DNA of 58,038 nucleotides from Comamonadaceae bacterium (GCA_947447355.1 CANFJF010000015.1:1-58038), one strand, 5' to 3'. Positions 43,813-52,836 are shown, counted from the first letter of the stretch. Program-made: numbers and translations. The notes: generated by a model from the sequence alone, not told the origin.

Positions 43813-46140
43813 TCAGGACGGTAAGCGGAGTTCCTGCTTGGCGAGGATGTTGCGTTGGATCTCATTTGTGCCGCCGTAAATGGTCGTGATGGTCGCGTTT
43901 AGCAGTGGTGCGAGCGGGTCCAGATGATCACCGCCTTGAAGCGGAATCAACTCCCGACTGCCGCCATCTGCTCCTGCCGCATGTACGAGCTCTAAGCTGA
44001 TCCGTGAATAAGTTTCGGTTGCCCAAATTTTCAACAGGGACGTGCTAGCTGGCAATTGCTCTCCGCGCTTGACGATGTCGGCGAAGTGGCCGTACATCGC
44101 GCTGAGGTCTTCAATATCCAGTAGCAAACGGGCATAGCGCGAGCAAAATGCGGCGTCTGAAAACAAGGTGCGGGTATCTGCTAGCGCTGTTAGTTGACTC
44201 ATGGCGTGGCGTGATTGCTGCGGACTGCCGACAAACAGGCGCTCAAAGCCGAGTAAGGCCTTAGCGATACCCCATCCTTGGTTGATGTCACCCACCAAAT
44301 TTTCTTTGGGGACACTGACCTGGTCAAAAAAGACCTCGCAAAACTCCTCATCATCTGCGATATTTCGAATCGGCCGGATGGTGATGCCCGGACTCTTCAG
44401 ATCAACCAGCAAGAAGCTAATGCCGGCTTGCTTGACAGATTTATCTGTGCGCACAAGCAAAAATATGTGAGTGGCATCTTGCGCCAGAGTTGTCCATATT
44501 TTTTGCCCACTCACCACGAACTGATCGCCTTGCAGAATCGCTTCGGTTCGCAGTGATGCCAAATCGGAACCCGCGCCCGGCTCTGAGTAACCTTGGCACC
44601 AGGTATGCTCGCCTGAAATGATCTTTGGCATGTAACGCGCTTGCTGCTCCGGTGTGCCGTGGCGAATCAAAATGGGCCCAAGATTGATGATGCCTTGGTC
44701 TGTGGTACGTGCTGCTCCATAAGCTTCGAGCTCCTCCATGAAGGCGAGCAGTTTGTCCGGTGGTAGTTCCATGCCGCCGAATTTTCGTGGCCAAGCGGGT
44801 GCAATCCAGCCGCGTTTTGACAATGCAAAATACCAATCTTTGATCTCTTCCCAGTGCAATCGCCGTGTGGGATGGCGCAAGTGCTGCGGGTAGTTCTTCT
44901 GCAAAAAAGCACGGACTGTCGCCCGAAAAACGTCTTCAGGGACGTTGGCCCAATCGTGCGGATCCGGGCCGTTCATTGGCTGTACCGCGGTACTGACTGT
45001 CGTCAATTTAGGGGCTTGTTGCTGGAGCGACAAGTAGCGCATACGGTGAGCTTCTTCGCCACCCAGCCAAGACACCGTATGCAGTACCCGCTTGAAGTAC
45101 AGGCCAACGTCATATTCGTCTGTGTAGCCAATGGCTCCGTGGAGTTGAATCGCCTCTTGGACTATGTGCAGTGCTGACTTGGCACAACGTGCCTTGATTC
45201 GGCTCGCGGTTGCCGATAGCGATAAATCACCCCGTTCGTGGGCTGCCAGAGCACCCTCAAGTGCTGCTGCCGCTAAATCAAGTTGCAGACGTGCATCAAC
45301 TGCCCTGTGTTGCAGGGCCTGGTTGGCACCAATGGGTTTTCCGAACTGAACCCGTGTATGCAGGAACTCAAGCGTTATCTCGAGTGTTCGTCTAGCGACT
45401 CCCAGTAATTCAAATCCTTGGACGATACGAGCCACATCATTAGCCTGAGCCAACGCATCTTCTGCAGCGACACCCAACGCTAATTGTTGTGCGGCCGAAA
45501 TTTTTACGCCGTCAAAACGTAGGCGTGCCATGGTGGAGCCATCAATGCGAGTGCGAGCCTCAACGCTCAGTCCGGAGTTGTCTGACTCAACCCAGTACAA
45601 GGCCATCTCGTTGCCCTGCAAAGCGCTGACAAGCCAGCCATCGGCGCCTTGCCCGGGGGTGACCCAATCCTTCATGCCCCGCAGGCAAAACTGACCGGAT
45701 TCAAGATTTGCAACGGTGGTTGGACGACCAGGGTCTATTTGGTCTGCGTTTTCCTGCCAAGCCAGACCGATGATTAACTCGCCCCGGCTGACGCCCCTCA
45801 GCAGGCGATCGCGCAACTCGGAGGTAGGCAGTTTGGACAACGCGACGGTGGCTTGCACAGCTGCCGCTATGAAAGGTTCCGGCAGGGGGTGTCGACCGAT
45901 TTCTTCTGCTACAGCGCCTGCTTCACGCACGCCAAGACCGAGTCCATCGTGAGCCTCCGGAACCAAAATACCTGTCCAGCCTGCATGCGCCAAGGTCTGC
46001 CACATGGGACGTTCGAAACCGGGCAAAGTGCCGCGCAGACGGCGCAGTCGGGTCAAAGGTGATTCCGTCTGCAATAGGTCACGAGCGCTTTCGGCAAACG
46101 CCTTGGCGACGCTGGAATCGTTCAAATTGAGTGTGCTCAT
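43813..46140 (-). CDS. Double (fused) acyl-CoA dehydrogenase
   Basis: A 775-residue protein made of two acyl-CoA dehydrogenase-like halves, about twice the usual 380-residue length. The first half (~1-380) ends with QLHGAIGYTDEYDVGLYFKR; the second (~400-775) has CQGYSEPGAGSDLASLRTEA, SGQKIWTTLAQDA and IYGGTNEIQRNILAKQ. The second half keeps a possible helix-G catalytic Glu in LLGFERLFVG. Fused or heteromeric dehydrogenases of this kind act on bulky steroid-like or cyclic acyl-CoA substrates. It is divergent from a LysR gene with 120 bases between. Confidence 0.88.
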   Translation of the reverse strand: MSTLNLNDSSVAKAFAESARDLLQTESPLTRLRRLRGTLPGFERPMWQTLAHAGWTGILVPEAHDGLGLGVREAGAVAEEIGRHPLPEPFIAAAVQATVALSKLPTSELRDRLLRGVSRGELIIGLAWQENADQIDPGRPTTVANLESGQFCLRGMKDWVTPGQGADGWLVSALQGNEMALYWVESDNSGLSVEARTRIDGSTMARLRFDGVKISAAQQLALGVAAEDALAQANDVARIVQGFELLGVARRTLEITLEFLHTRVQFGKPIGANQALQHRAVDARLQLDLAAAALEGALAAHERGDLSLSATASRIKARCAKSALHIVQEAIQLHGAIGYTDEYDVGLYFKRVLHTVSWLGGEEAHRMRYLSLQQQAPKLTTVSTAVQPMNGPDPHDWANVPEDVFRATVRAFLQKNYPQHLRHPTRRLHWEEIKDWYFALSKRGWIAPAWPRKFGGMELPPDKLLAFMEELEAYGAARTTDQGIINLGPILIRHGTPEQQARYMPKIISGEHTWCQGYSEPGAGSDLASLRTEAILQGDQFVVSGQKIWTTLAQDATHIFLLVRTDKSVKQAGISFLLVDLKSPGITIRPIRNIADDEEFCEVFFDQVSVPKENLVGDINQGWGIAKALLGFERLFVGSPQQSRHAMSQLTALADTRTLFSDAAFCSRYARLLLDIEDLSAMYGHFADIVKRGEQLPASTSLLKIWATETYSRISLELVHAAGADGGSRELIPLQGGDHLDPLAPLLNATITTIYGGTNEIQRNILAKQELRLPS

Positions 46141-46231
46141 TTTTGGGAGAATCTGTTGAAAAAAGTTGAGGTGGCCTAGGTTATACGTAGCTGAAGTCTA
46201 AAAGTGAGCTTACTGGCGTGCAAGCCGGTCT

Positions 46232-46250
46232 GCATATAAAGCAGCTATGC
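46232..46250. promoter_or_regulatory. LysR-type box between the fused dehydrogenase and lysR genes
   Basis: GCAT-N11-ATGC, an interrupted palindrome with the classic T-N11-A spacing (GCATATAAAGCAGCTATGC). It lies 11 bases before the lysR start and 92 bases from the dehydrogenase start, where self-repression and divergent activation would be expected. Confidence 0.65.
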
Positions 46251-46260
46251 TTTAGTGGGT

Positions 46261-47214
46261 ATGAGCAAGACAACACTCCAGTGGAACCTTACGCGCCTGC
46301 GAACGTTCGTCGCAGTCTCCCAATTGGGAAGCTTGACCAAGGTCGGCTCGACCTTGGGTTTGCCGCAATCTGCCATCAGTAAACAGATTGCCCAACTGGA
46401 GTCTGAATGCGGTGGCCGGCTCTTTCACAGAACCGGACGCGGCATGATGCTGACCGAGTTGGGCGCGCGCGTGTTGCCAAGAATGAAACGGCTTTTGGAC
46501 GAGGCGCAGGAGCTGTCAGCGGAAGTTAGTGCGACGGCTCAGGTGCCGTACGGGGAGGTGCGGGTCGGTGCGCTGCCTTCGCTGTATTTGTCCCTGATCG
46601 TTCCACTCTTTACACAGGTTCGGGAGCTGTTCCCAAACATACGATTGCATATTTTTGAAGGCTCTGCCGGTCAGATTGACCAGTGGATCAGCAATGGCTT
46701 CGTGGATATTGGCCTGCCTTACCGATACGGTCGTTCGACGCTTTCAGATGTGGAGCACCTGGTGACAGTGGGTTCTTATCTGATGGGCGCTGCCAGTAGC
46801 CCGCTGCTGCGTGCAGACGAAGTGAGCTTTCGACAGCTCGATGATTTACCGTTGGTGCTGCCAGGAGCTCCCAGCAGTGTTCGTTTGTTACTTGATCAAC
46901 TCGCAAAACGCGAAGGTATTTCACTCCGCGTAGTGCTAGAGGCTGATTCAACGCAAATTCAAAAAGCAGCGGCAGCCACTGAGGGCGTTTATACGATCTT
47001 GCCCCGGCATTCGGCGGCCGCAGAAATCACTCAAGGTAAGTTGCGCGCCTCGCGGATCGTGAGTCCCTCCATGCAGCGCATGATCGTGATGGGGCTCACG
47101 GCGGCTCGCCCGACCTCAATGGCCACCAAAGAAGTGGCTAATTTAGTTCGGATGTTGTTCCGCACAGGCATTGCCAGTAAGGTGATCGTTCCGGACGATT
47201 CCACTGATGACTAG
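46261..47214 (+). CDS. LysR-type transcriptional regulator
   Basis: A 317-residue LysR regulator. Helix-turn-helix: LTRLRTFVAVSQLGSLTKVG then LPQSAISKQIAQLES; effector domain starts EVRVGALPSLYLSLI. The ATG at 46261 is used; a GTG two codons upstream is possible. It is divergent from the fused dehydrogenase and upstream of a CoA transferase gene on its own strand, so it probably controls this right-hand part of the island. Confidence 0.9.
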   Translation: MSKTTLQWNLTRLRTFVAVSQLGSLTKVGSTLGLPQSAISKQIAQLESECGGRLFHRTGRGMMLTELGARVLPRMKRLLDEAQELSAEVSATAQVPYGEVRVGALPSLYLSLIVPLFTQVRELFPNIRLHIFEGSAGQIDQWISNGFVDIGLPYRYGRSTLSDVEHLVTVGSYLMGAASSPLLRADEVSFRQLDDLPLVLPGAPSSVRLLLDQLAKREGISLRVVLEADSTQIQKAAAATEGVYTILPRHSAAAEITQGKLRASRIVSPSMQRMIVMGLTAARPTSMATKEVANLVRMLFRTGIASKVIVPDDSTDD

Positions 47215-47298
47215 CTGATATCTCCAACTGGGGTGGTCGAGGATGACAACTGCGACCTAGACTGCCGTCATTGAATTCTCAGTCCACAGGAGCCTAGT

Positions 47299-48519
47299 TT
47301 GTCGACCTTGCTTTCGCATGTCCGTGTACTTGACCTTAGCCGGGTGATGGCGGGTCCTTGGGCGGGCCAAATGTTGGCGGATCTTGGTGCTGACGTGGTC
47401 AAAGTTGAACGCCCCGGTTCAGGCGACGACACACGAGCTTGGGGCCCGCCTTATCTCAAAGACACAGACGGGCATGACACCCAAGAAGCCGGCTACTACC
47501 TGGCGGCGAATCGCGGCAAGCGTTCCATCACAGTCAATCTCGACACGCCTGAAGGCCAGCAGATTGTGCGCGAGCTAGCCAAGAACGCCGACATCATTCT
47601 GGAGAACTACAAGGTCGACACATTGGCCCGCTACGGACTGTCGTATGAAGATATCTGCGCCATCAATCCGAAGGTTATTTATTGCTCCATCACTGGCTTT
47701 GGTCAGACCGGACCGAAGCGCACTCACTTGGCCTACGACTTCCTGATTCAGGCCATGGGTGGCCTCATGAGCGTGACCGGCGAGCGTGACAATCTCCCTG
47801 GTGGCGGGCCCCAAAAAATCGGTATTCCGATCATTGACCTTATCACTGGTGTCTATGCATCTACTGCAGTTCTGGCTGCGTTGGCCAGCCGCGAAGTGAC
47901 AGGAAAGGGCGAGCATATCGACCTGGCCATGTTGGACGTGCAAGTCGGTCTGCTGGCGAATCAGGCGATGAATTTTTTGCTGTCCGATAAGACTCCCGAG
48001 CGCGCTGGAAATGCTCATCCGAATATTCAGCCACAGAACGTTTTTCAGTGTGCGGATGGTCAGATCGTGCTGGTGGTCGGCAACGACGGACAGTTCACCA
48101 AGTTTTGTGATGTGATTGATCGCCCAGACCTTGCCAGTGACCTTCGATTCAAGACCAACGCAGAGCGGGTACGACACCAAGAAATTTTGCAGCCCATCAT
48201 CGAGGACGCCTTCGTACAAAAGAGTCGTGCACACTGGATTAAGCGGTTAGAGCAAGCCCAAGTTCCTTGCGGCCCCATCAACTCCATACCTGAAGTTTTT
48301 AAAGACCCTCAAGTGGTTCACCGGCAGATGCTGCGCAACATCCCACATCCGCAGTCTGGCTCGGTGCCGCAAGTCGTCAGCCCTTTTCGCTTCAGAAATT
48401 CTAGTCTGAGGCTAGACAAGCCGCCGCCGCTATTGGGTGAACACACCGACGACATACTGCAAAAAATTGGCATGACGTCAGATCAAATCAAGGTGTTCCG
48501 CGAGCGCGGAATCATTTAA
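47299..48519 (+). CDS. CaiB/BaiF-family CoA transferase
   Basis: A 406-residue class III CoA transferase. It has VRVLDLSRVMAGPWAGQML, KRSITVNLDTPEGQQI, YCSITGFGQTGP and the catalytic Asp in GIPIIDLITGVYAS. It moves CoA between carboxylic acids, so it can activate an acid without ATP. The start codon is TTG at 47299, supported by AGGAG seven bases upstream and by the family N-terminus. It is followed at 44 bases by a crotonase gene. Confidence 0.9.
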   Translation: MSTLLSHVRVLDLSRVMAGPWAGQMLADLGADVVKVERPGSGDDTRAWGPPYLKDTDGHDTQEAGYYLAANRGKRSITVNLDTPEGQQIVRELAKNADIILENYKVDTLARYGLSYEDICAINPKVIYCSITGFGQTGPKRTHLAYDFLIQAMGGLMSVTGERDNLPGGGPQKIGIPIIDLITGVYASTAVLAALASREVTGKGEHIDLAMLDVQVGLLANQAMNFLLSDKTPERAGNAHPNIQPQNVFQCADGQIVLVVGNDGQFTKFCDVIDRPDLASDLRFKTNAERVRHQEILQPIIEDAFVQKSRAHWIKRLEQAQVPCGPINSIPEVFKDPQVVHRQMLRNIPHPQSGSVPQVVSPFRFRNSSLRLDKPPPLLGEHTDDILQKIGMTSDQIKVFRERGII

Positions 48520-48563
48520 ATTTTTCGCTTCAATATCAAAAACTTTACATCTTCGGAGAACTT

Positions 48564-49340
48564 ATGCAAGACCTGACTCAGCTACGCATCGAAATGATTG
48601 GCCACGTGGCTATCTTGCGTATGAACTTCGCGCCAGTCAACGCACTGAGCCGCACACTCAGTGACGAGCTAACGTGGGCGCTGGACAAAATTTCAGAAAC
48701 CGACGACGTGCGCGCAGTGGTGTTGACTGGTGAAGGCAAAGTCTTTTGTGCTGGTGCCGACCTTAAGGGCCGAGCTGATGTGATCAAAGGTCCGGGCGAT
48801 CTACCTGCGCATTCACGCCGAACGCGTGAGTGCTTTCACACAATTCGTGAGTGCGCCAAGCCGATTGTTGCGGCACTGAACGGTCCCGCTCTGGGAGCCG
48901 GGCTCGCCATCGCAGCATCTTGTGATGTGTTGGTGGCATCCGAGCGAGCGTCTCTCGGTTTACCCGAAATTGACGTTGGTTTGCTGGGTGGTGGCAGTCA
49001 CGCAATGCGTCTTTTCCCGCACTCGCTGCTACGCCGCATGGCCCTGACTGGTTATCGCGTGCCTGCTGCCGAGCTTTACCGTTTAGGTGTCGTGGAAGCC
49101 TGTGTTCCGCATGAGCAGTTGATGGATGCCGCATTGGCTATTGCGAACAGCATGGCCGCCAAAAGTCCTTTGTCAGTCAGATTGGCAAAGCAAACTTTGA
49201 ACGCTATTGAAGATATGAGTCTGCGCGACGGTTACCGCTACGAGCAAGACATGACGGCGGCCATTGCCAAAACAGAAGATGCGCGTGAAGCGCAGCGAGC
49301 ATTCTTGGAAAAGCGGCCTGCGGTTTTTGTGGGGCGCTAA
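48564..49340 (+). CDS. Enoyl-CoA hydratase (crotonase) family protein
   Basis: A 258-residue crotonase-fold protein with TGEGKVFCAGADLKGR and NGPALGAGLAIAASCD. The first catalytic Glu position is Ala; the second Glu is present in LGLPEIDVGL. CGGAGAA precedes the ATG. It forms an operon with the CoA transferase. Hydratase is the default call, isomerase or decarboxylase are alternatives. Confidence 0.87.
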   Translation: MQDLTQLRIEMIGHVAILRMNFAPVNALSRTLSDELTWALDKISETDDVRAVVLTGEGKVFCAGADLKGRADVIKGPGDLPAHSRRTRECFHTIRECAKPIVAALNGPALGAGLAIAASCDVLVASERASLGLPEIDVGLLGGGSHAMRLFPHSLLRRMALTGYRVPAAELYRLGVVEACVPHEQLMDAALAIANSMAAKSPLSVRLAKQTLNAIEDMSLRDGYRYEQDMTAAIAKTEDAREAQRAFLEKRPAVFVGR

Positions 49341-49408
49341 GTGCGGCTTGCCATTGAAGCTCACCAGCAGGAAATTTTTTTGTTAGCTAACCATGAGGGA
49401 CAGCCTGC

Positions 49409-49636
49409 ATGTTCGTTGATAAAAATCACCTTCTCGCCGCTTCGACAGCGACCCCACGAAAAGCTTACGGCCCTGAGGAATGGGCTGTCCGAGTTGACTT
49501 GGCGGCAGCTTATCGCCTGGTCCATGAGTACGGCTAGACCGACATGATTTACAACCATATCTCAGTGCTGGTGCCAGACGTTGAAGGGTACTTTTTGCTG
49601 AACGCCCATGGGCTGGGTTACGACGAAATCACATAG
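49409..49636 (+). pseudogene. Class II aldolase/adducin family gene remnant
   Basis: Reading from the ATG at 49409 gives ~75 codons that look like the N-terminus of a class II aldolase: EEWAVRVDLAAAYRLVHEYG, then a stop, then TDMIYNHISVLVP, then GYFLLNAHGLGYDEIT and another stop. The first stop, TAG at 49535-49537, stands where homologues have Trp (YGWTD), so it fits a TGG to TAG change. The second is TAG at 49634-49636, after which similarity ends, and the catalytic HxH region is absent. The gene is therefore broken twice and cut off. It follows the crotonase and may once have been part of that operon. Confidence 0.78.
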
Positions 49637-49732
49637 GTCCGAGCTGTCTACTGCACCGTGGGAAGTCCAGCATTTCTGTTTAGTAATTCGTCAAAATTGA
49701 ATGTTCGCTTTGAGGCTGCAAATTTAAGGCTG

Positions 49733-49764
49733 CAGACGTCTGTAATGTCTCGGGAGCGGACGTT
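49733..49764. repeat. Stem-loop repeat, right copy
   Basis: Partner of the element at 18139-18170: 26 of 32 aligned bases match, including ATGTCTCGGG. The arms ACGTCTG and GCGGACGT can pair with wobbles. It lies ~100 bases after the aldolase remnant, in a 166-base stretch (49637-49802) without a gene. Confidence 0.62.
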
Positions 49765-49802
49765 GGCATATCTATGCCCTGACTTGAGGCCGCCGGCCGT
49801 CA

Positions 49803-50366
49803 TCAATGAGTGGGCTGGAATTTGGATGATCCTGGCGTCACATGCACGCTAGCCTTGGCCAGATTGCGAAATATGATTCCGCGCCGCACCATGGGCCACC
49901 ACTCGTATAAAAAAATCTGTAGCGGGCGCCACATGGCAACCCAGCCGCCGATGATCAGACTCTCCCTGAGCACGCGCAAGAAGGTATTCTCTGTAAAGCC
50001 CGACATGATGTCCGCCCCGAGTAGGCACAGCATCAGAAACGTCAAGCCGATCAATAGGCTTGTGCGACCCTCCTGCAACAGAAGTTTAATTTGGCGCTTT
50101 GCGAGGTCTGCCTTGTAGTCAAAGAAATTGTGGATGGCCTCGACCACCGTGGCGGTCGGATCGGTCTGCGGCATGTCTTCGATATGCACAATGATGCGAA
50201 AGTGGGCTTTGTGTGAGAACCCCATGGCCCAACTTTCCAGATATGCCTGGGCGTCGCGGTCCAGATCACAGTGGTGAAACGGCGTTGGATCCATGGAGTT
50301 GAAGAGCTCCGACAACTGCGAAATGCGCAACTCAATCTGGTGAACCGGTGCAGGGTGCTTGTTCAT
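49803..50366 (-). CDS. Uncharacterised two-helix membrane protein
   Basis: A 187-residue protein I do not recognise. The N-terminal ~100 residues are soluble, and two hydrophobic segments follow: SLLIGLTFLMLCLLGADIM and SLIIGGWVAMWRPLQIF, separated by a short loop. The tail is basic near the second helix (RRGIIFRNLAKAS). It is transcribed with, and 19 bases after, the MgtC/DUF4010 gene. No function can be given. Confidence 0.65.
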   Translation of the reverse strand: MNKHPAPVHQIELRISQLSELFNSMDPTPFHHCDLDRDAQAYLESWAMGFSHKAHFRIIVHIEDMPQTDPTATVVEAIHNFFDYKADLAKRQIKLLLQEGRTSLLIGLTFLMLCLLGADIMSGFTENTFLRVLRESLIIGGWVAMWRPLQIFLYEWWPMVRRGIIFRNLAKASVHVTPGSSKFQPTH

Positions 50367-50385
50367 ATGTGTTCCAGTTCAGACG

Positions 50386-51624
50386 CTACTTGATCAGCCA
50401 AAACCCAAGCCATGTGGCCGCCACCATCAAGACCAAGCTTGGCACTATTTTGCTGGCGAAGGCCAAGCCACCTGCGTTGAATGCCAACACCGCCTTGGTC
50501 ACGGCATTCGTGGTCAAACCCAGCAAAATGGGAACCATCGCCTGACCCACCTCAATCTTGCCTGCGGCCATCAATGAGGCCGCTGACGCCGCCGTTGCGT
50601 GTGCATCGGCAAAGCCGGAGACAGCGGCACCTATCAAAATACCGGCATCACCCAGCCAAGCGTTGAGTCCTGCTGATGCGATCATCACCACGCCCAACAA
50701 CACAGAAAACCCGATGGAGGTTTTCAAGTCAAAGGCCCGGCCTGTCTCCGCAGATTCACGTCGCATTGGATTTTTGACACTCTGCAAGAAAAATACCAAG
50801 CCATACAGCGAGGCGACTGCCCCCCCCGCGGCCAACGGCCATGCCATGGCCAGCAGCAAGTTTGGTTGCACCACGGCAATCACCAGCGACATCTGAATCA
50901 TGGTTGCGATTGAAGACAGTGCCGCTCCGGCAACTGCAGGTGCCGTCAGGGATGCATCTTGACTGGCGCGTCTGCCCATGGCGTGAATGGTGGCGGCGCT
51001 GGAAACAAAGCCGGAGGCAAAGCCTGAGAGCGGAAGCCCGTACTGTGGCCCCACCAAGCGCATGCCCACGTAGCCTGCGGCGCTGACTGCCATGACGGCC
51101 ACAATCAGGCTGGTCAATGCGCGTGGATTGAGTGCCCCGAATGGCCCCATGAATCGGTCAGGTGCGAGCGGCATGGCGATCAGTGCGATGGCGAAAAACA
51201 ACTAGGTGTCGTGCAATTCCTGCTCTGTCATGACGGTGCTGACAAAGTGATGCATCCGACTGCGTGCCGCCAATAGCAGCGCCAAGGCAACACCCAAACC
51301 AGCGGCCAGCAAACTATTTTGCATGGCCATGCCGCCCAGCATGCAGGTCAGCACCAAGGCGAATTCGGTCGTCAGGCCCGGATCCTGCGCATGGAACTTT
51401 TGATACGCGATCATGGTCCCTGCGCCCACCACCAGCACCGCAAGCGCCAACAGCTCAATACCCCCCAGCATCCATCCAACCGCCCCCATCAGGGCGGCAA
51501 CGGCAAACGTGCGAATCCCAGCAGCGTTTCGGCTAGACGAGTTGTCCTTTCGTCGCTCACGCTCAGCGCCGATCAAAAGCCCAATCCCAAGTGCAACGCA
51601 GATGCCAATGAGCGTGGACTGCAT
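50386..51624 (-). pseudogene. MgtC/SapB + DUF4010 membrane protein, interrupted by an amber codon
   Basis: Two in-phase reading frames make up one typical MgtC-DUF4010 protein. The first part (about 140 residues) has IGICVALGIGLLIGAERERR and RTFAVAALMGAVGWML and ends MTEQELHDT-stop. The second (51201 down to 50386, 271 residues) resumes with LFFAIALIAMPLAPDRF. The TAG at 51202-51204 lies inside the conserved ELHDxLLFA-like join, so a single base change has split the gene (or is read through). Both halves are otherwise well kept, suggesting a recent change or a sequencing error. The start is uncertain: ATG 51624 or GTG 51666. Confidence 0.75.
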
Positions 51625-51789
51625 TTCCTCAGTTGAGCGGAACAGGAGCAGTGTGGAAGTGGTCACAGTCGCAGTCTAGACCTGCGTGTGCGGATCAGGT
51701 TGATATGGCGCAACCAAGCACTCATGGGGGCAGCTGTGCGCCAATGAATGAGGTGTACGTAGCCCGTGTCAACACGATCTTGCGTCCTT

Positions 51790-52746
51790 TCACATTGCCG
51801 GTGGCCTAGCGGGTGGGATCTGGCCTAGCTGGTTCATCGCTTCAGGAAAAAGTCCTTCACCCTTGGTTCTGAGCAGTGTGACCAAGCGCTGCGCAGCAGG
51901 AGACAAGTAGCCTTCCCGGCGATAGGTCACGCCCAAGCGCCGGTGAAGGGTCGCGTCCTTTAAAGGAACTTCGCGTAGTTGAGATGAATGGGCTGATGTG
52001 GACAAAGTGTGCCTTGACAGAAAACTGAGCAGTTCAGTTCGGGCGATGAGTCCTGGCATTAACGGGATGGAGTTGGCATTGATCTGAACCTCAGGGGCCG
52101 GTAATCCATGGGACTGAAAAGTCGCGTCAAGCCACTGTCTGCTTGGAATGGCGGCAACCGGCAAGACCCAGCGCCAAGGCAGTAAAGATTTCATCGTGAT
52201 TTTTTTCAGTCTGAAAACTGGGTGATTGATGTTGGCGGCAATCACAACAACATCTTCAACGATGGAATGAGTGATGAATGCGTCGTCCTCGCCCGGCGCC
52301 AGACCTATCAGCAAGTCTATGTCACCCTCAATCAGGCGCTGACGCAGATCGGTGCTTTGTGCCACCGTGATATCGATGGTGGTTTCTGGGGCCTCAGCCA
52401 GCAGTAAATTACAGATTTCCGGCAGCACATGGTCGGCTGCAATCGGCCCACAGCCGATGCGTACATGGCCCGCATTTCCTTTGGCGTAGTCACTGACTTC
52501 CCGAATGGCATCTTCACTGGCACCCAGCAGTTGACGTGCCCGGGCTAGCAGCACCTCGCCGACAGACGTCAATTTGATGCCGCGTCCATGGCGTTCAAAA
52601 AGCGCGCATCCAAAGCTCAGTTCGAGACGTTGCACGCATTTTGTCAGTGCCGGTTGGGTTCTTCCGAGTTGGCTTGCGGCTTTTCCCAAATGGCCAAGGG
52701 TGGCAATCACTTCAAAGCTTTTGAGATCACTGAAATTTAAGTTCAT
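51790..52746 (-). CDS. LysR-type transcriptional regulator
   Basis: A 318-residue LysR regulator: LNFSDLKSFEVIATLGHLGK, then RTQPALTKCVQRLE for DNA binding, and an effector domain beginning GHVRIGCGPIAADHVLP. It is divergent from a hydroxyacid dehydrogenase operon with 90 bases between, so it is its likely regulator. An ATTAT-AAAA-ATAAT inverted repeat (52767-52780) lies in the gap. Confidence 0.9.
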   Translation of the reverse strand: MNLNFSDLKSFEVIATLGHLGKAASQLGRTQPALTKCVQRLELSFGCALFERHGRGIKLTSVGEVLLARARQLLGASEDAIREVSDYAKGNAGHVRIGCGPIAADHVLPEICNLLLAEAPETTIDITVAQSTDLRQRLIEGDIDLLIGLAPGEDDAFITHSIVEDVVVIAANINHPVFRLKKITMKSLLPWRWVLPVAAIPSRQWLDATFQSHGLPAPEVQINANSIPLMPGLIARTELLSFLSRHTLSTSAHSSQLREVPLKDATLHRRLGVTYRREGYLSPAAQRLVTLLRTKGEGLFPEAMNQLGQIPPARPPAM

Positions 52747-52766
52747 TCATAACTCAATGGAATGTA

Positions 52767-52780
52767 ATTATAAAAATAAT
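52767..52780. promoter_or_regulatory. AT-rich inverted repeat in the LysR / hydroxyacid operon gap
   Basis: ATTAT and ATAAT separated by AAAA. The position fits a LysR site or a -10 region; the sequence is too simple for a firm call. Confidence 0.3.
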
Positions 52781-52836
52781 CGAATAGACGGAATGATATG
52801 ACCTGCAGAAAATGACCCCTAACTAAAGGGATTGGA

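Noticed and set aside
49658-49852. Small plus-strand open frame of 64 codons across the right stem-loop repeat
   Set aside because: It runs through the repeat and into the end of the next gene, with no similarity or ribosome-binding site.
49535-51204. Idea that TAG is read as an amino acid in this organism
   Set aside because: Three in-frame TAG codons were seen, but two lie in a clearly truncated gene and many intact genes here end in TAG, for example the genes at 7471, 15527 and 57456. Mutation or sequencing error is simpler.
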